Shown: positions 39,140 to 52,063, numbered from the stretch's first letter. The stretch is DNA of 64,000 nt from Heterodera schachtii (GCA_023374025.1 SIJG01000004.1:310001-374000), one strand, 5' to 3'. Notes: a model not told the origin generated them from the sequence alone. Numbers and translations are program-made.

Positions 39140-42100
39140 TCACAATAGTCCTGCTGGTGGCGTCCGTCTTCCATCGTTATCAGTTGCCCCAATCCCATCC
39201 GCTGGCACTGAAGGTGGATGTGCTGCTGTTTTCACGGCGCCATTTGATGCCAAATGTTGTCGATTCTGCTGGTCCGTACAAGCAGTGGTTTGGTCGTCCA
39301 ATTGTTCTTGCTCTGTCCCCTCCTTTTCATGTGTGTGTCTTTGATGTTGCAACTCATTGTCAACCGATGCAATGGGCTGTTGCTGAGGTCGTCCAAACAA
39401 TCGCAACTTTCGTAATGAGAAATTCATGCTATAATTATCGCCATTTTTCTGAATTTGTACATGGTAGTGACTTTTGGTTTGTCTGTTTGACAAACCATAA
39501 CACCACCATTTGCCGATGGCCACCCCTTTGGACATTTCCCGTTGCAATTCGCTTGGGGCTGCCCATTCAGCAGAACTAAAAAAGGAATGGACAAATTAAT
39601 TAGGTGGGTACTGTAAGGATTTGGATTAATATTATCAATACCTTCTCCACATCCGCTCCCATTGACTTCATTTATGCCCATTTGTTGTTGTTGCTCTTTT
39701 TGCTCATGTTTGCTGGTCACCAAACGCTTCAGCCAACTCACGTCAACACCCAAAGTGTGCCGTGCCTCCGAACCCCGTCCGTGGTGCCTTCGTTTTCAGT
39801 TTATTTTCTGTTCCATCCCCAATATTCCCACCTCCTTCTGTCAATTTTTTCAGTTTTCTGCTGTGTTTTTTCGGTATTTTTCGGTGCTTTTTCTTCCTCC
39901 CTTTTTTGATGTTGTCGGAATACTCGTTGGTCTCCATTTATTCTCTCATATTTTTCTGTTTGGCATTCCAATAATTGGAAGGGATTTTCCTCTCGACAAC
40001 TCTGCGGCGGATGGTCATCAATTCTCGCCCCACCATCGTCTTCATCGTTTGGTTCACGGTCTCCGTGCCTTTCCATGAAAACCCCGTCCAATTCCATCCC
40101 TCCTTCCCATTCCGTTACTCTCCTTCTCAGTAAATGATTCTCTGCGTGGCGAGGCCATTTTCCAACTTTGTAAGCGACCACCGAAGCATGATCCAACTTT
40201 CCGGGCATTCTTAAGAAAGGAATAATAAGTTCGCGGTCAGAAGTGGGTCAGACCCTCTTTTCGAGTAACTCACTCCATAATCATGTCTCTGACAACCTTC
40301 CGTCTCAGTCTCTCCTCCGTTTTTGAGTGAGTGCGCATCCGATACAGCTCCGGGTCTTCGAGTGTTCGTCGTTTAGCAGCTGACAATTGGTAGGAGAATC
40401 TGATAAGATTACGACAAAGTGTTGCTGCATCAATCGAACACTTCTGTAGCTGTTGTTCGTCGTCATCTTTCCCGGACAATGATGAACATGCAGTAGTAGA
40501 TGAACGTGACGAAGCGAGACCAACCAATGGGTTTGAACTTCTCATCGCATTTGTGGGTTTAATTTCGTTGGGATGTTGTGCAATCGTTGGGAAGACAAAT
40601 GCATTATCGGGACGGTGATTTCCCAATCCATTCGAAATTACATCTGTAAAATTACGCAAAAAGAATATATAATAGGCATAAAATAAGAATTCAAAAGAAT
40701 TTTCACCGCTCATCCGTAACAGCATCAATTCATGGCGTTCCATCGCACCCACCGACGGAAGAATCGCTGCTGGCCGTTTGACCATTGAACGAAGTTGGGG
40801 ATTAGGAGAAAGTGAAAAGTGTAACAATCCGTTGGCAGGTGGAGCCGACTTGGTTTTGTGAAATAATTGGGTACTTAAGAAAGAAAAAATATTATAATTA
40901 GTAGTTTATTGATAGTAAATATCAGAATTAACAAACGGTTTCGGTGGAAGAAAAGCGTCGATGGCTTCAACAATGTTTTCCTTTTCGTTGCTGTCGCCCC
41001 GAGACCGTTTCATCACGCAAAATTTGCCCACCACCGGATCGAAATTGTCGGAAATGCCATCGGAAGTGATGAACACCAAGTCGCCATCCCGCACAAATGT
41101 CATTGAGCAAGTCAAATTTTGAAGCTGCGGATTTCTCCCGTCGACGGGGCCCAAAGCACCGCCCGCGTCACGCATGTCGCGCATTTGGCCAATGTCGTGG
41201 GAGGCGAGTGTAACTCTGAAGGGAAGAAAATGATAATTATAAATTGAATTTCACTCACTCTCTGACTCCATTCTTATCGTCAAACACAAAACAGAGGGAA
41301 TCGCCGACATTACAAGCGCAAAGAACGAAGGAAGAAGAGGCACGGACGGGGGCCACCAAAGCAACACAAAGTGTGGTCAACGCACCGCCCTCCTGGAGAA
41401 TGAGTGCATGGGCAGCATGGAAAGAGCCGAGCAGACAATGGAACACATCCTTAAACAGAGGAAGGACAGAGAATTGCTAACAATAAACTTATCCGAATGA
41501 ACTCACATTCGTTGTTTTGAAACTGTCCCGCTCAATAGCTAAGTTCAATTGCTCAATGGCGCCTCAAAAAAATCCAAAATTATTGGATGGTCTGACAGAT
41601 ATTGACAACCGCGGATGGCACATCGGGCAGCCAACCGCGCACCTTCGCCCCAATTGACACCATCGGCCAGTGCGAGAATGGCTAAATAATATGCCAAACA
41701 GTTGAGTTTTAAAAGGTTAAAACGAATGCACAATTGTTTTCACGGGCAATTATGCCGAACACATCGGCGATGGGATGGCCAGCGGACAGTCCGGTGACCG
41801 GATGCTTCTCATAGAGAGAGGTGGACAGACCATAAGCCTGTCAAAATTGGCATTTGGTGCATACTTTGAGTTTCTTGTTCCTTTTGACAGATTTATTTTT
41901 TTTCCACCTTCGCTTCGTCCCAATTATTCCAATCGTATCGACCCAAAAAGGAACGTGGGGTGGTCGTCTTTTCAGGGTTCTTTTTTGAATCGATGATGTC
42001 AAGCATCTCAAATGAATCATTCGGTGTTCGTGACAGCGAATTCTTTGCTCGCCGCTTCCCTTTTCGAGAGCGACCACTCGGAGGAAGTAATGCTTCAGTC

Positions 42101-44943
42101 GTTTCATCCTCATCCTTAATTTTGCTGAATTTACAATATTTTAAGTGCAGATTGAAGAAAGCCGTTGTTTTATTTTGATATTTCTCACTAATGATGACAG
42201 ACTGAACTCCTCGTCATCCAATTTAGCCATTGTGGCGATGGCTCTTTGTCGTATGGGTTGAACCTGTACCGTCAAATGAGTTCCGCGCTTTTTCGAAGTC
42301 TTCGCTTACTTTTGTGAGTCCTCCGTCGGGCCCTGTGTGACAAGCTTTCACTTCCGTTTCGAATTTATCCAAATGTATCGTCGGCAAATCCAACCCCGTT
42401 TTGCCCTGAATGAGTCAATTCTTTGTCCATTATGCTTTCTGTCAGTTTGCAGTGCTATTCCCACCGAATAAACTTCTGGCTCATTTTCAACTCTCCGCCC
42501 GTTCTTTCCATTCAAAATCCGCTCGTAAACCGTAGCGGACTCAGAAGAAGGACCCACGCCATTTTTGTGCCCGTTGAGCTTCATCATAAGCATCAGTTCC
42601 TCCTCCACTTCGTCACGATGGAATTGTTGTTGCTGCTGCTCATCGATGCCACCAAACGAACTGACCTAAAAGTGAAATAAAGGTAAAAGTCATAATTATA
42701 GGCAAAACGGTATTTGTATAAATGGCGAAATAGAGAAATTCTGACCGTGTCGGTCGAATTCGCAGCAGAGAATGTCGTACGGAGTAAACCGCGCATTCTC
42801 CGCCTTAGAAAGGCGGACATCAATTGGTATGCGAAATATGTAACGAAGACAGGTATAATCTAAAGCAAAAAAAAAAAAAAGTAAGGGATAAGTGGGTAAT
42901 GAATGAGAAACAGATTTAAAAAGAATAGTAAAAGGATTGTGTGTTAGAATCAAAAAATAATTCATTAAAATGTTAGGCAAACAAGCAAAACATTCGGTGA
43001 ATAATTAATAGGGATGCAATTTTTAGGCTCTAAAAACTAGGGTTAAGCCCCGACCCCGAGCCCCCCGACCCGACCCGAGACGTTTTTTGGGCCGATCCCC
43101 CGACCCGACCCCCGACATGTCATCCCCCGAGGTCCCCGACCCCCGACTTTTTGCCCCCCGACACTATTTCGGGGGATTGGGGACTCCGAGCGTTTTAAAA
43201 ATTTAAAAGTTAATTTATCCACGAAGGCGGGAAATATTGAAAATTTTTGAGATTTTGAATAAATTTACTTAATAAAATTCATTAAAAATTACGAAAAAAT
43301 TTCCGGTGGCGCCTATCGGCATCGCCGGTCCCTCAAAACCATGGTGCCGATCGGTAATTTTTCAAAATATGAACACCAAGGCCGAAAAATAAGATTTTAG
43401 GGTCAAAAATAAGAACATTTTGCAACATCTTTTCAAAATTTGAGTTCATTTTGCCCACATATTTTCACCAAAAATGACCAATTTTTGCGCGATTTTGAGC
43501 CAAATTTTTAAGAAAAAATAAGCTTTTGCGGACCGGTGGTACCGACAAGATGTCGCCGGAAAAAAATTGAAAATTGGGAGTTTTTGTAGCATTTTTTACA
43601 TAAAAATGGCCATTTTAAAGTTTTTTTTCTCAACCAGCGAAATAAAACATTAATCAGAAAAAATTTAAAAAGTTTAGATGAAGCCTGAAAATAAGAAAAG
43701 GTTAGAAATAAGGACAAATTTCAGTAAATTCGGGATCAAAAGTTCAAAAAATTTTGCGGCAGACCTTAAAATTTCTTGAAATAGTGACATATGCCATAAA
43801 ATTTCAAAATTATAAATATATTTAAGAAAGCAGAACAATTTTCGTCGCTACCCCAAAATTAGAAATTCTTATAAATAAGAACAAATGGAAGCCCCTGGTT
43901 TAAAGCAGGGTTATCCTTTGTCATTATTTGTAAGATTTGTCCTTATTTTTGACCCTAAAATCTTATTTTTGACCAGCGATGTTCTTATTTCGGGAAATTT
44001 TCAAGGGTAACCCTGGTTTAAAGGCCAGCTTGGACTCACTCTTGCTGGCGCTAACGAAATCAGATGATTAAAGTGAAAAAAAAGGAAGATTTACGGGAAT
44101 TTAAAAATAAAAATTGAGTTTTTCGTTAAAAAATTTCGTTGATCACTACCCGATCGGGGTCCCCGACCCCCGACAATTGAGCTTCCCCCCGACCCGACCC
44201 CCGACATGTCGCCCCCCGAGGTCCCCGGCCCCCGACTTTTTGCCCCCCGAGGGCTCGGGGCTTAACCCTACTAAAAACTGCCAAAATAGGTAGGCTTTAG
44301 GCTTTAAAAAACCCCAAAAATAGGCACTAAAAAATGGAAAATAGGCTCTAAAAAACCTCGTTTTTAGGGGGTGTAAAATGACAAAATTCATTCAAAAAGG
44401 TAAAAAAATAAGTCAAATCAGTAATGAGTTACATAAATTATTTTTTTAATTCAAAAATTTGACCAAAAAAAAAAAATTTTTTTAAAGACGATTTTTGAGA
44501 AAATTTTTCATTTCTTAGGAGGTTTATTTTCAGAAATTTTTGGGTCGATTCTTAGGGGTGTATTTTTAAAATTCCCAAAAAATCGATTCTTAGGGGGTGT
44601 ATTTTTCGTTTTTTTGCATTTTTGTTAACAAATTTTCGGCAAAACGCCAAAATAGGCAAAAATAGACTCTTTAAAAATTTTTTTTAGGCTTTTTAGGCTC
44701 TAAAAATAAAAGCCTAGAAAATAGGCACTAATAACTCGAAAAGTAGCTTAACAACAGCCCAAAAAAACATGTTTTTCGTGCGTTTCAGGCCACGAAGAGC
44801 TCAGGAAAAAAATAGGCTAAAACCTAAAAATTACATCCCTAATAATTAAAAGTTCCTTTCCCCTACAGGACCAATAAATAATTGGCCAATTTCATTGTTT
44901 AACTGACAATCGGGGGGGGGGGGGGGGGGGGGCACTCACGCAT
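39140..44943 (-). CDS. PP2C (PPM)-type protein phosphatase-like protein
   Basis: Predicted metal-dependent Ser/Thr phosphatase-like protein. A possible first coding exon is ATGC at 44940-44943 with donor GTGAGT. It joins in phase to 42746-42859 ([33 protein letters not shown]). Later exons contain [40 protein letters not shown], the PPM metal-site motif [20 protein letters not shown], and [20 protein letters not shown], which matches the LASDGLWD region. They are followed by [18 protein letters not shown], then a long Gln/Glu/Lys-rich tail ending at 39140. Aspartates in ADGVNWG and TSDGISD are kept. The phase between exon 2 and the exon ending at 42664 does not match (one base off), so an exon is missed or the copy carries an indel. 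The long intron 1 is filled by nested MITEs. Confidence 0.75.
43038..44270. mobile_element. Middle hAT-type MITE inserted in the outer MITE
   Basis: Termini TAGGGTTAAGCCCCGA (43038) and TCGGGGCTTAACCCTA (ends 44270). Flanked by the exact 8-bp duplication CTAAAAAC (43030-43037 and 44271-44278) that lies inside the outer element. Next to both ends are blocks rich in CCCCGACCC; the string CCGACATGTC, then CCCCCGAGGTCCCCG and GACTTTTTGCCCCCCGA, appears in the same orientation at about 43112 and 44202. It is about 1.2 kb and non-coding, and itself contains a third element. Confidence 0.9.
43906..44015. mobile_element. Innermost 110-bp hAT-type MITE
   Basis: Starts CAGGGTTATCCTT and ends AAGGGTAACCCTG, imperfect inverted repeats of the CAGGG hAT type. 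Flanked by the exact 8-bp duplication GTTTAAAG (43898-43905 and 44016-44023). It lies within the middle element, making a three-level nest. Its interior (CTTATTTTTGACCCTAAAAT) also occurs in inverted orientation near 43385-43415, suggesting another decayed copy in the same host element. Confidence 0.88.
44912..44932 (+). repeat. Poly-G run of 21
   Basis: Uninterrupted guanines, ending a few bases from the splice donor of the first PP2C exon. It is one of the longest monotracts in the window. Confidence 0.95.
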
Positions 44944-45410
44944 TGTGTAGTGGTGGTGGTGGTGAATGGATGTTTTAATTTTCAACCAACGACAGACGAC
45001 ACAGTTTAGAGGTTAAACAAATTTTTTAAATTTCTGGGCCTCCAAAACTTTGTTAGGGTATACGGTCCTTAATTGTTAGTTCAATGATTGAATGTTGTCC
45101 CAAATAATCTTTTTAGACACAGTAAACTGAAACAAATCCCATTGCTTTTTTCTTTTCTTTGGTTCATTTAATTTTTCATTGTTCCTGACTTTTGTGTACT
45201 CATCAAAAATTAGCGAATTTTGAAAAAAGGTTTGGTTGTTACAAAGAAAGATTGTTGGGAAAAACTAAACGGATAGCAAAAAATATCATAGCAAATTAGA
45301 TAAATATTCTTCAACAATTAGTCAAATTTTTCCAATGATCAAAAATATATAATTCGAAAAATGAATAATTCTAATTTAATTAAAATAAACCGTTTCAAAT
45401 TTTACTTTAA

Positions 45411-45455
45411 CCGGTACCGTACTAACCGGTATTGCAAAAACCGGTATAGGTACGA
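45411..45455. repeat. Cluster of ACCGGTA words
   Basis: ACCGGTA occurs three times within about 45 bases (AACCGGTACCGTACTAACCG, then CCGGTATTGCAAAAACCGGT, then ATAGG). The function is unknown. It could be part of a decayed repeat or a small clustered binding site. Confidence 0.4.
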
Positions 45456-47223
45456 ACAGTTTAATTAATTGACGTATTTTTTGTCACCCTACTATTTTCG
45501 CAGCCATGCTTTTTTCAAAAAACTATGAAGAGGAAGACTCCAGCGGTGCCTAATAATTACTGAGATGCTATTAATTATTGGTCAATGACAGAAGGTGTTA
45601 AGATTATCCCGCCAAACTTTCGTAGTCCTCGTCAGTGATTTCCAATTCTATTCCATCAGTTGGAATTGAATGGGATTTGATGATGCTTTGGGTTGGACGA
45701 ATTAGGATGGGGGAGGGGGGAGAGGGGGGTCAGCGTTGACTTGCGATTTTCCGCCGCCAATTGTCGCCTCCTCGTGGGCAATTATTCTACAAAGGATGAA
45801 TTGGACCAGGATTGCGGAGAAATGATTGAAAATAAGAAAATGGACGGAATTCTCCTAGTTAAATGTCTGGTTTATTTGGTTGAGTGATCACAAAATTCCG
45901 GACAGAAATAAAGGAAATGGAAAAAAGCCAAAACATCAAAGGAAGGGCGAGATTTTTAGTTGTCATTCGCTTACACCTTTTTGAGTAGCTAACTGTGAAA
46001 TTGTCACAAGATGACCAAGAATTATAGACAAATTAAAATTCAAAAAAAAATAAAAAATAATTTATTTTTTCGGTGCGTTCAAATTGTCTTTGGTATCTAT
46101 CAACGCCTGTCAAATTTATCTCAGATCATCACACACCACCAACATGTGGTCCGGACAAAGGGAACTAACTCAATATTAGAGACAGAAAATGATGATGGAT
46201 TAGAGAATAAAGGGCGTTAATGGATTGGTTTTTTATGCTAAAACGTGGGAGATTCAACACGACGAAATCATTTAAGATGGACCAACTCATAATTCCGGCG
46301 GGGATTAAAGCCCCAAAATTGAATTTTTCTTTTTTATCCAAATCATTAAAAATTTTAAATATTGCCTATTTAAGGTCACCTCATTTTGTGTTCAAAAATT
46401 TGAAGTGTGATTGGATTGCGGAAATTTTCCCTTCATTATGGAACCGACTTGTCCTTATTTTGAAATATTATCTCGGATTATGGAAATCTTGGTATTAGAA
46501 GGTAGGTATGTAGTAAATCACACTATTCATTTCAATATTCGGGTCAATTGAGCGATGTTTGTCGGGGGACCAAATGGTGGGAGAAGGACGGGAAGAAGAG
46601 GTCGTCGGAGTGGTGGACATTCACCCCGTAAGGGATGAAAAAAGGACGAGCAAAGGGAGGGGAGGAGGAGGAGGAGAGGGAGCACAGCGAACGAAGAAAT
46701 GGAAATAGGGAGGGAAGAGATGGGAAATAGCACCACCAGACACCAAAAGAGGAATGAATAGCCGAGGAAGCAAAGCGAAAGAACAATTAGTTTAAAAAAC
46801 AGTGTTCACAGACATTTGCGGTCCGATTTGTGCGACTTTGTCCAAAATCAGGTTTCACAACAAAGCCAATAAATACCCAAAAGATTTTAAAACCCAAATT
46901 TAAAACACCTTAATTAATTAACACTAAATGCCAAAGCTGGGAAAATTAGTGAATGGATAAGCAGGGTTTTAGAAGAAGACGAATAAATTGTTATAAAATG
47001 GATTTAATGAAGATGACTGAGGGATGCTAATTAAATAACGGCAAACGCCTCCCTTTCCCTGTAGCGCCAGGCTAAATACTGTTAATTGTCTATTTAATAT
47101 TCGCACATTGGCACATCATTGCCATCCTTGCTGATTCCGTTTGTAACATGCCGTCTTCGGTGGTGCCACTAGAAAAAGACGAAAGAAAAGCTTTTGCAAA
47201 GAAAATTCATCGAAGGAAAGGGG

Positions 47224-47375
47224 AAAAGAGAGAGAGAGAGAGAGAGAAAATTAGGGAGAAAAAGGACAAAGAGAGAGAGAGAGAGACAGAGAATTAAGGG
47301 ATAAAAAGAATAAAGAGAGAGGAGGGAGAGGGAGAGAGAAAAAGAGAGGGGAGAGAAGAGCAAGAGAAACGGAAT
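47224..47375 (+). repeat. (GA)n-rich tract
   Basis: Repeated AGAGAG runs interspersed with short unique sequence in the gene-poor region. Confidence 0.85.
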
Positions 47376-50300
47376 TTAGAATTTGGGACAGATGGAGAGG
47401 GAGGGTGGAAAAGAAGTGAAGAGAAGCGGTGGAGAATGGGAGGAAGGAGAGACATCGCGAAGAGTCGTCTCGGGACCGTTTTGTTTAGGCCCCGCCGTTT
47501 GGGTCCCAGGGATGTCTAGGCCCATGCATAAGATTAAACAATAACATTTATATTTCATTAAATTAATTAAAAAATATATGTATAATTTCCGCCCCCCCCC
47601 GCCCACAAAGGCCCTTTTTTGAGGCCATTTCGAAATGGAGGGGGGGGGGGGAGAAATAGAAGTTCTCTGACTGGAGAATAATTAAACTGTTATCTACTTA
47701 AAAACTTCTCCTCCCTCTCTTTTTTTAAGTCCCATTGTGTCTTTCTCTCTTTGAGTTGCCCCATTTTTTCTTTTTTATTTATTTGTGCTTTTTTCCTGGG
47801 CCCGTACCAAAAGAATGAGGTAAGGAAGGGTTACCCTACTCTCATTTGTCAGCTGCGAGTAAACCTGGGTTGGACCAGCAGACAGGAACCATTTTTTAAA
47901 ATTATTAAAAATTCCAAAATAAAGTTACAAAATTTCTTTCGATAAATTATATTTCTAAGCTTACTTTTATTAAAAAAAAATTTCGTTAGTTATGAACCGT
48001 TAAAATTTTTACTTTTTTTGTATGAATTTGGTCCCTTTGGTCAGTTAATGAATACAAAGATTAAAATAAATTTAATTATTGAAATTTTGAATAAATTAAC
48101 GATAAAATTGTTAAACGGCACGAAACGCGGCCAATTGACCCCGAACCATTTAAATCTACAAAAAAGCATTCCCGAGTTGAGAAACACCAAAAAAAAATCC
48201 TCAAAATTCATCGATTTGACCTCGATTTTCACGTTCCAATCCAAAAAAAAAACAATGGGTTGGAACAATAAAAATAAGTTGGTCAAAAATGAGTTGGCCA
48301 AAGTTTTACGGATATTTTTGATGACTGTTTTTCAAAATTCACATGACTTGGAGTATCTTTCGTTTCAGCACTTTTTGAATTTTACAGAATGACCGCTTAC
48401 AAATTCAGCACAAATCCGAAAAAGCATTCGCTTATAAACATTGTTAAAAGCTTATCATAAATATATCAAAGCGATGCCTTCTTTCATTTCAACGTGCAAA
48501 CTTCGAATGGCCATACATCTGACGACGGATGACAAGTGAATCGATCATTTGGCCAAATGGCCATTGGACAACCGACCGACCGACTCATAGGCAAAACCAC
48601 CTGTGTTGGGCTGGCGTATGTGGCCAATTGGAGGATAATAGAGCCGAAAACATGGCAAACAGACATCTGCCGGACAGCCGAGTGATTGGCCACAACAGAA
48701 AACACTTTGGAGAGACATTTGCTAGCCTAAGAAGAAGAAAATCAGTGTGCAGCAGAGGACGGATCTGCTGCTGTCAGCAAAATGTTTATTAAGACAGCTG
48801 AAGTTGATTTATTCAAAGCCTTTTCCTTTTTTAATTTAATTTTAAAAAATTGCAAAATAATTCATTTAATAATCCCTTAAAAATACATTGAAGTGCCATT
48901 TTTATTGATAAATAAAAAGTTGCCCTTTTCATATTCATCCTTTGGCATTTAATAAAGGCGAATAATTGTAATTTCTCAGCTCTTCTTTCCATTCCTTTCA
49001 ATGTTTTGTTGTATTATTACTCATTGTTTGTCGGGAGTGGCGGGGGAATAAATGGAAAAAATGGAACGGAGAGAGGGAAGAGGAGGGAAGACAGGACGAG
49101 AAGGGAAGGGATTGGAGTGAGTGATCATTGAATGGAGAATCAAAGCAAAAAAAAAAGGGAGGGGAAAGAAATCCCATCGACGGAAGCGCGGAGAAAATAA
49201 TTTTGTAGTGATCACAGTGGACAATGGGCCCATCGGTCCATTCATCCGCCTCACTTTTGCTTACCTTTGCTTTTCCTCCTTTGCCATCCGTCGTTCGGCG
49301 CCACCGGCAAAGAATGCGACGATCGGCAGAAACCCCCCCCGCCCCCCCCCATTTCCCTGCGGTTGGAAAGTGATTCATGCATTCGCTTTCTTTCACCGTT
49401 TGATCATTCATTTTGTTTCGTGTTCTTCTCTTATTGCTGCGGGGGGGGGGGGAAATGGTCGAATGCTTCTTCCTTCCATTTCCACCCTTTATCTTTTTCT
49501 TCTCCTCTTTTTCTCTGTTCAGATGCTTCTCCTCCCCTTCTCCTTCCTCCCTTTCCTTTCCTTCTTCCCTCTTTTGTTTTTCTTCCTCTTTTTCTCTGTT
49601 CAGATGCTTCTCCTCCCTCTTCCTTCCTCCCTTTCTTTTTCTTCCCTCTTTTCTTTTCCTCCCTCTTCCTTTTCTCCCTTTCCCTTTTCCTCCCTCTTCT
49701 TGGTGCTTTCTCTTCTCCCCATTAGTCCGTGTTTTTCTTTTTCTGATTCCCTCCCTCTCGTCCATCCATCAGTTCGTTCATCTTCCTTCTTTTTCCATCT
49801 CATCCATCATCCTCCATCCCATTCATATTCATCCATCCCATCATCAGCATTCGTCGTGATTATTCATCCAAAGTTCCGTCTGTCATAATCCAACCTTTTC
49901 TTCCCTTTTCTTGCGGGTGTTTGTTGATGCTCCTCCTATTTTCTTCTGCTTTTCCTCCATGTTTTAATGTCCGTCCCTTTTGACTGTTTTAGTCACTTTT
50001 CTTTTTCTTCGATTTGTTTAATAAATCTCAGCGATTCTTTCGCTGTAAAATTCGTTTTGCGATGAAACCCATAAATTTTTATCATTATTCATTCATCTCT
50101 TAACGCATCTTTCCTCAATTATCGATCATTTTGCAACATAAAAAAGAAACGAATTTATGCCTTTTAGAAATTTTGGTACCATTAAACCCGGGACTCATTT
50201 GACTTTTTCTGTCAAATGATTTGTGCCATTCGTTTGCACTCTTTGCGCCGGAAGGGACAGATAATTGAAAAAGAGAGACAAACACATTATAATTATGCAA

Positions 50301-51130
50301 ATCTGCCACAAACCAAACAGACAATTCAAATCGAAAAGCAAACAAATGGAAAATTGGCGGGGGGGGGGGAAACGGAGCGAATTCTCTCCTTTTGAATAAA
50401 GAATTTCCAAATTTTCCCAATTAAAATGCAGCCCAATTCCTCTCATTACCTTCAGTTTTTCCTCATTACCAATTAATTGATTTAAATGTGCAGCAGGTCA
50501 ATTGAGCGTAATGAATTAGGTAATTTTCCGCCGCGGGGAGCGAATTTCGGACCCCAAAATTTGCACCTTCCAACCTTTCCCCACCCTATCCCTTTCATGG
50601 CCTTTTCCTTCATCAAAGAGACGCAATCCATCACCAAAAAGTTCCCCCCCCCCCCCGGGGGTCCCTTCCGACACACACGTCCACCCCCTCCCCCCCCGTC
50701 CCCTCTCATCCATCCGGTTTTGGGGATTTCTCCGATTTTCGATCCAAAAGCAAACCAAAAACACCAAATCAATTTAGCACACAATCACACAATGCGACCA
50801 CTGACTGAATGAATGAATGCCCATCAGTCCCTTCTCTTCTCTTCCCTTCCCTTCTCTTCTCTTCCCGTGCTGTGAGGAGAAAGGACCCCACAAAGAGAAG
50901 TGAATGAATGAATGAATTGGGCAGTGATTGCTGCGCAATTGAAGGAAAAGCAAAGCAAAAGCAAAGAGTGTCCAAAGACCCCACTGAATCAGCGGAACGA
51001 TTGGTGGATAATTTGCGGGGGGGGGGGAATTACCGCTTAAATTGGATTTTGGAAGAAATGGACGACAAGTGAAAATACGAAGCACTGAACATGAACACGG
51101 AAATGCCTTAAAAAGGGTCATTAATTTTGC

Positions 51131-51502
51131 AGTCTAATGATTCTTCAAACAGAACAACAAGGAAGGGACCTTCGGGGATTGTTTTGGGTTGCGCGAAAAG
51201 GGAAAACGCACCGACCGAACGGCGGGGGGGGGGGGGGCAACCGGCGGAGAGTGGGGGGGGGGGGGGGGTAATCCCACCTCCGCCTTTCCCTCCCGCCCTT
51301 TTATCCCACCCACCACTACCCCATCCTCCTCTTCTTCACCCCTGTCTTTGTCTCTTCCGTCCGCCTCATCCCTTCCGGCGCCGTTTGCGGTCCGTCTCCC
51401 GTCGCTAAATCCCCCGAAGGAATTTGCGCTGCCTCACATTTCCCCCCTCCCACAGTCGTAAAGCCAATATTCTGCGACTGATCGAAAAGGAAGACTAAAT
51501 TT
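51131..51502 (+). other. Possible two-exon gene end, unassigned
   Basis: An acceptor-like TTTTGCAG before 51131 opens a frame with SNDSSNRTTRKGPSGIVLGC. After G-runs there is a GTAATC donor-like site near 51269. A second acceptor CTCCCACAG precedes RKANILRLIEKED and TAA at about 51500-51502. The last segment looks protein-like, but no family is recognised and the joins are uncertain. It could be the 3' end of an unknown gene just upstream of the KANK gene. Confidence 0.25.
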
Positions 51503-51568
51503 TACCAAATTAGAACTTGCGCAGCAGTAGCACAACACCGCGCATGGCTCACACAGCTTTTGGAATGG

Positions 51569-51662
51569 CGGAGAGAGAGAGGGGAGAGAGAGAGGAGACA
51601 GAGAGAGAGAGAGAGAGAGGGAGAGGGGGCGGGGGGGGGGGGGAGAGGGGGAGAGGGGGGCT
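51569..51662 (+). repeat. (GA)n tract followed by G runs
   Basis: GAGAGA repeats ending in runs of guanine (51630-51643 and following), in the gene-poor region. Confidence 0.85.
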
Positions 51663-52013
51663 TTGCCTTTGCCTCCTTCGGTTGGTCTTCATTAAAAGCA
51701 TTGAGTGATCGCCAGTCGCTGTTTTGCTCTATATTTTCATTTTGGCATTTTCCCTTTCCCTTTGATGTCTTTTGATTAGTCTCCGCCCTCCCCGCCCCTT
51801 CCCCAAATGTTTTTATCCATTTGCTAAATCCCTTCCCCCGCCCCTCTCATTTTGATCACTCTCCAATCGTTGCGCTAATTAGTCGCCATCATTTTGATCA
51901 AATCCCACCCCCCCCCCCCCCCTAAATTCCTTCTTTGGAATTCCTCCGACCTCCCACATCCAAATTCCACACCTTTACAGCGAAAATACAAAACAAATAA
52001 AGGGCAATTGCTT

Positions 52014-52063
52014 CGGGGGGGGGGGGGGGGGGGGAAACCGCTGCTGTCGCCCCCCCCCCCCCC
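52014..52063 (+). repeat. Poly-G run paired with a poly-C run
   Basis: A G run of about 20 (52014-52034) lies 15 bases from a C run of about 14 (52050-52063). The two could pair as a hairpin in single-stranded DNA or RNA. Confidence 0.85.

Larger units (their letters stand above)
43009..44841. mobile_element. Outer hAT-type MITE, interrupted by a second MITE
   Basis: Terminal inverted repeats TAGGGATGCAATTTTTAGG (43009) and its near-complement CCTAAAAATTACATCCCTA (ends 44841). It is flanked by the exact 8-bp duplication ATAATTAA (43001-43008 and 44842-44849). Without the insertion the element is about 600 bp and non-coding. Its right half carries GGTCGATTCTTAGGGGTGTA, the complement of the core repeat in the solo element at 4180-4806. 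The sequence TAGGCTCTAAAAA recurs through it. Confidence 0.9.

Noticed and set aside
43011..44839. Initial reading of the nested elements as Tc1/mariner MITEs with TA target sites
   Set aside because: TA flanks both ends, but extending outward shows perfect 8-bp duplications. This makes TA part of a TAGGG terminus of hAT type.
46220..46498. 92-codon frame with hydrophobic stretches
   Set aside because: AT-rich region. No homologue recognised and no splice context.
48018..48392. 124-codon Asn/Lys/Leu-rich frame
   Set aside because: Codon content simply reflects AT-rich DNA. No recognisable domain and no neighbouring exons.
49121..49888. 255-codon plus-strand and opposite minus-strand frames
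   Set aside because: Pyrimidine-rich duplicated segments (TTTTTCTCTGTTCAGATGCTTC occurs twice, at about 49510 and 49590, each broken here by flanks) give low-complexity Phe/Ser frames.
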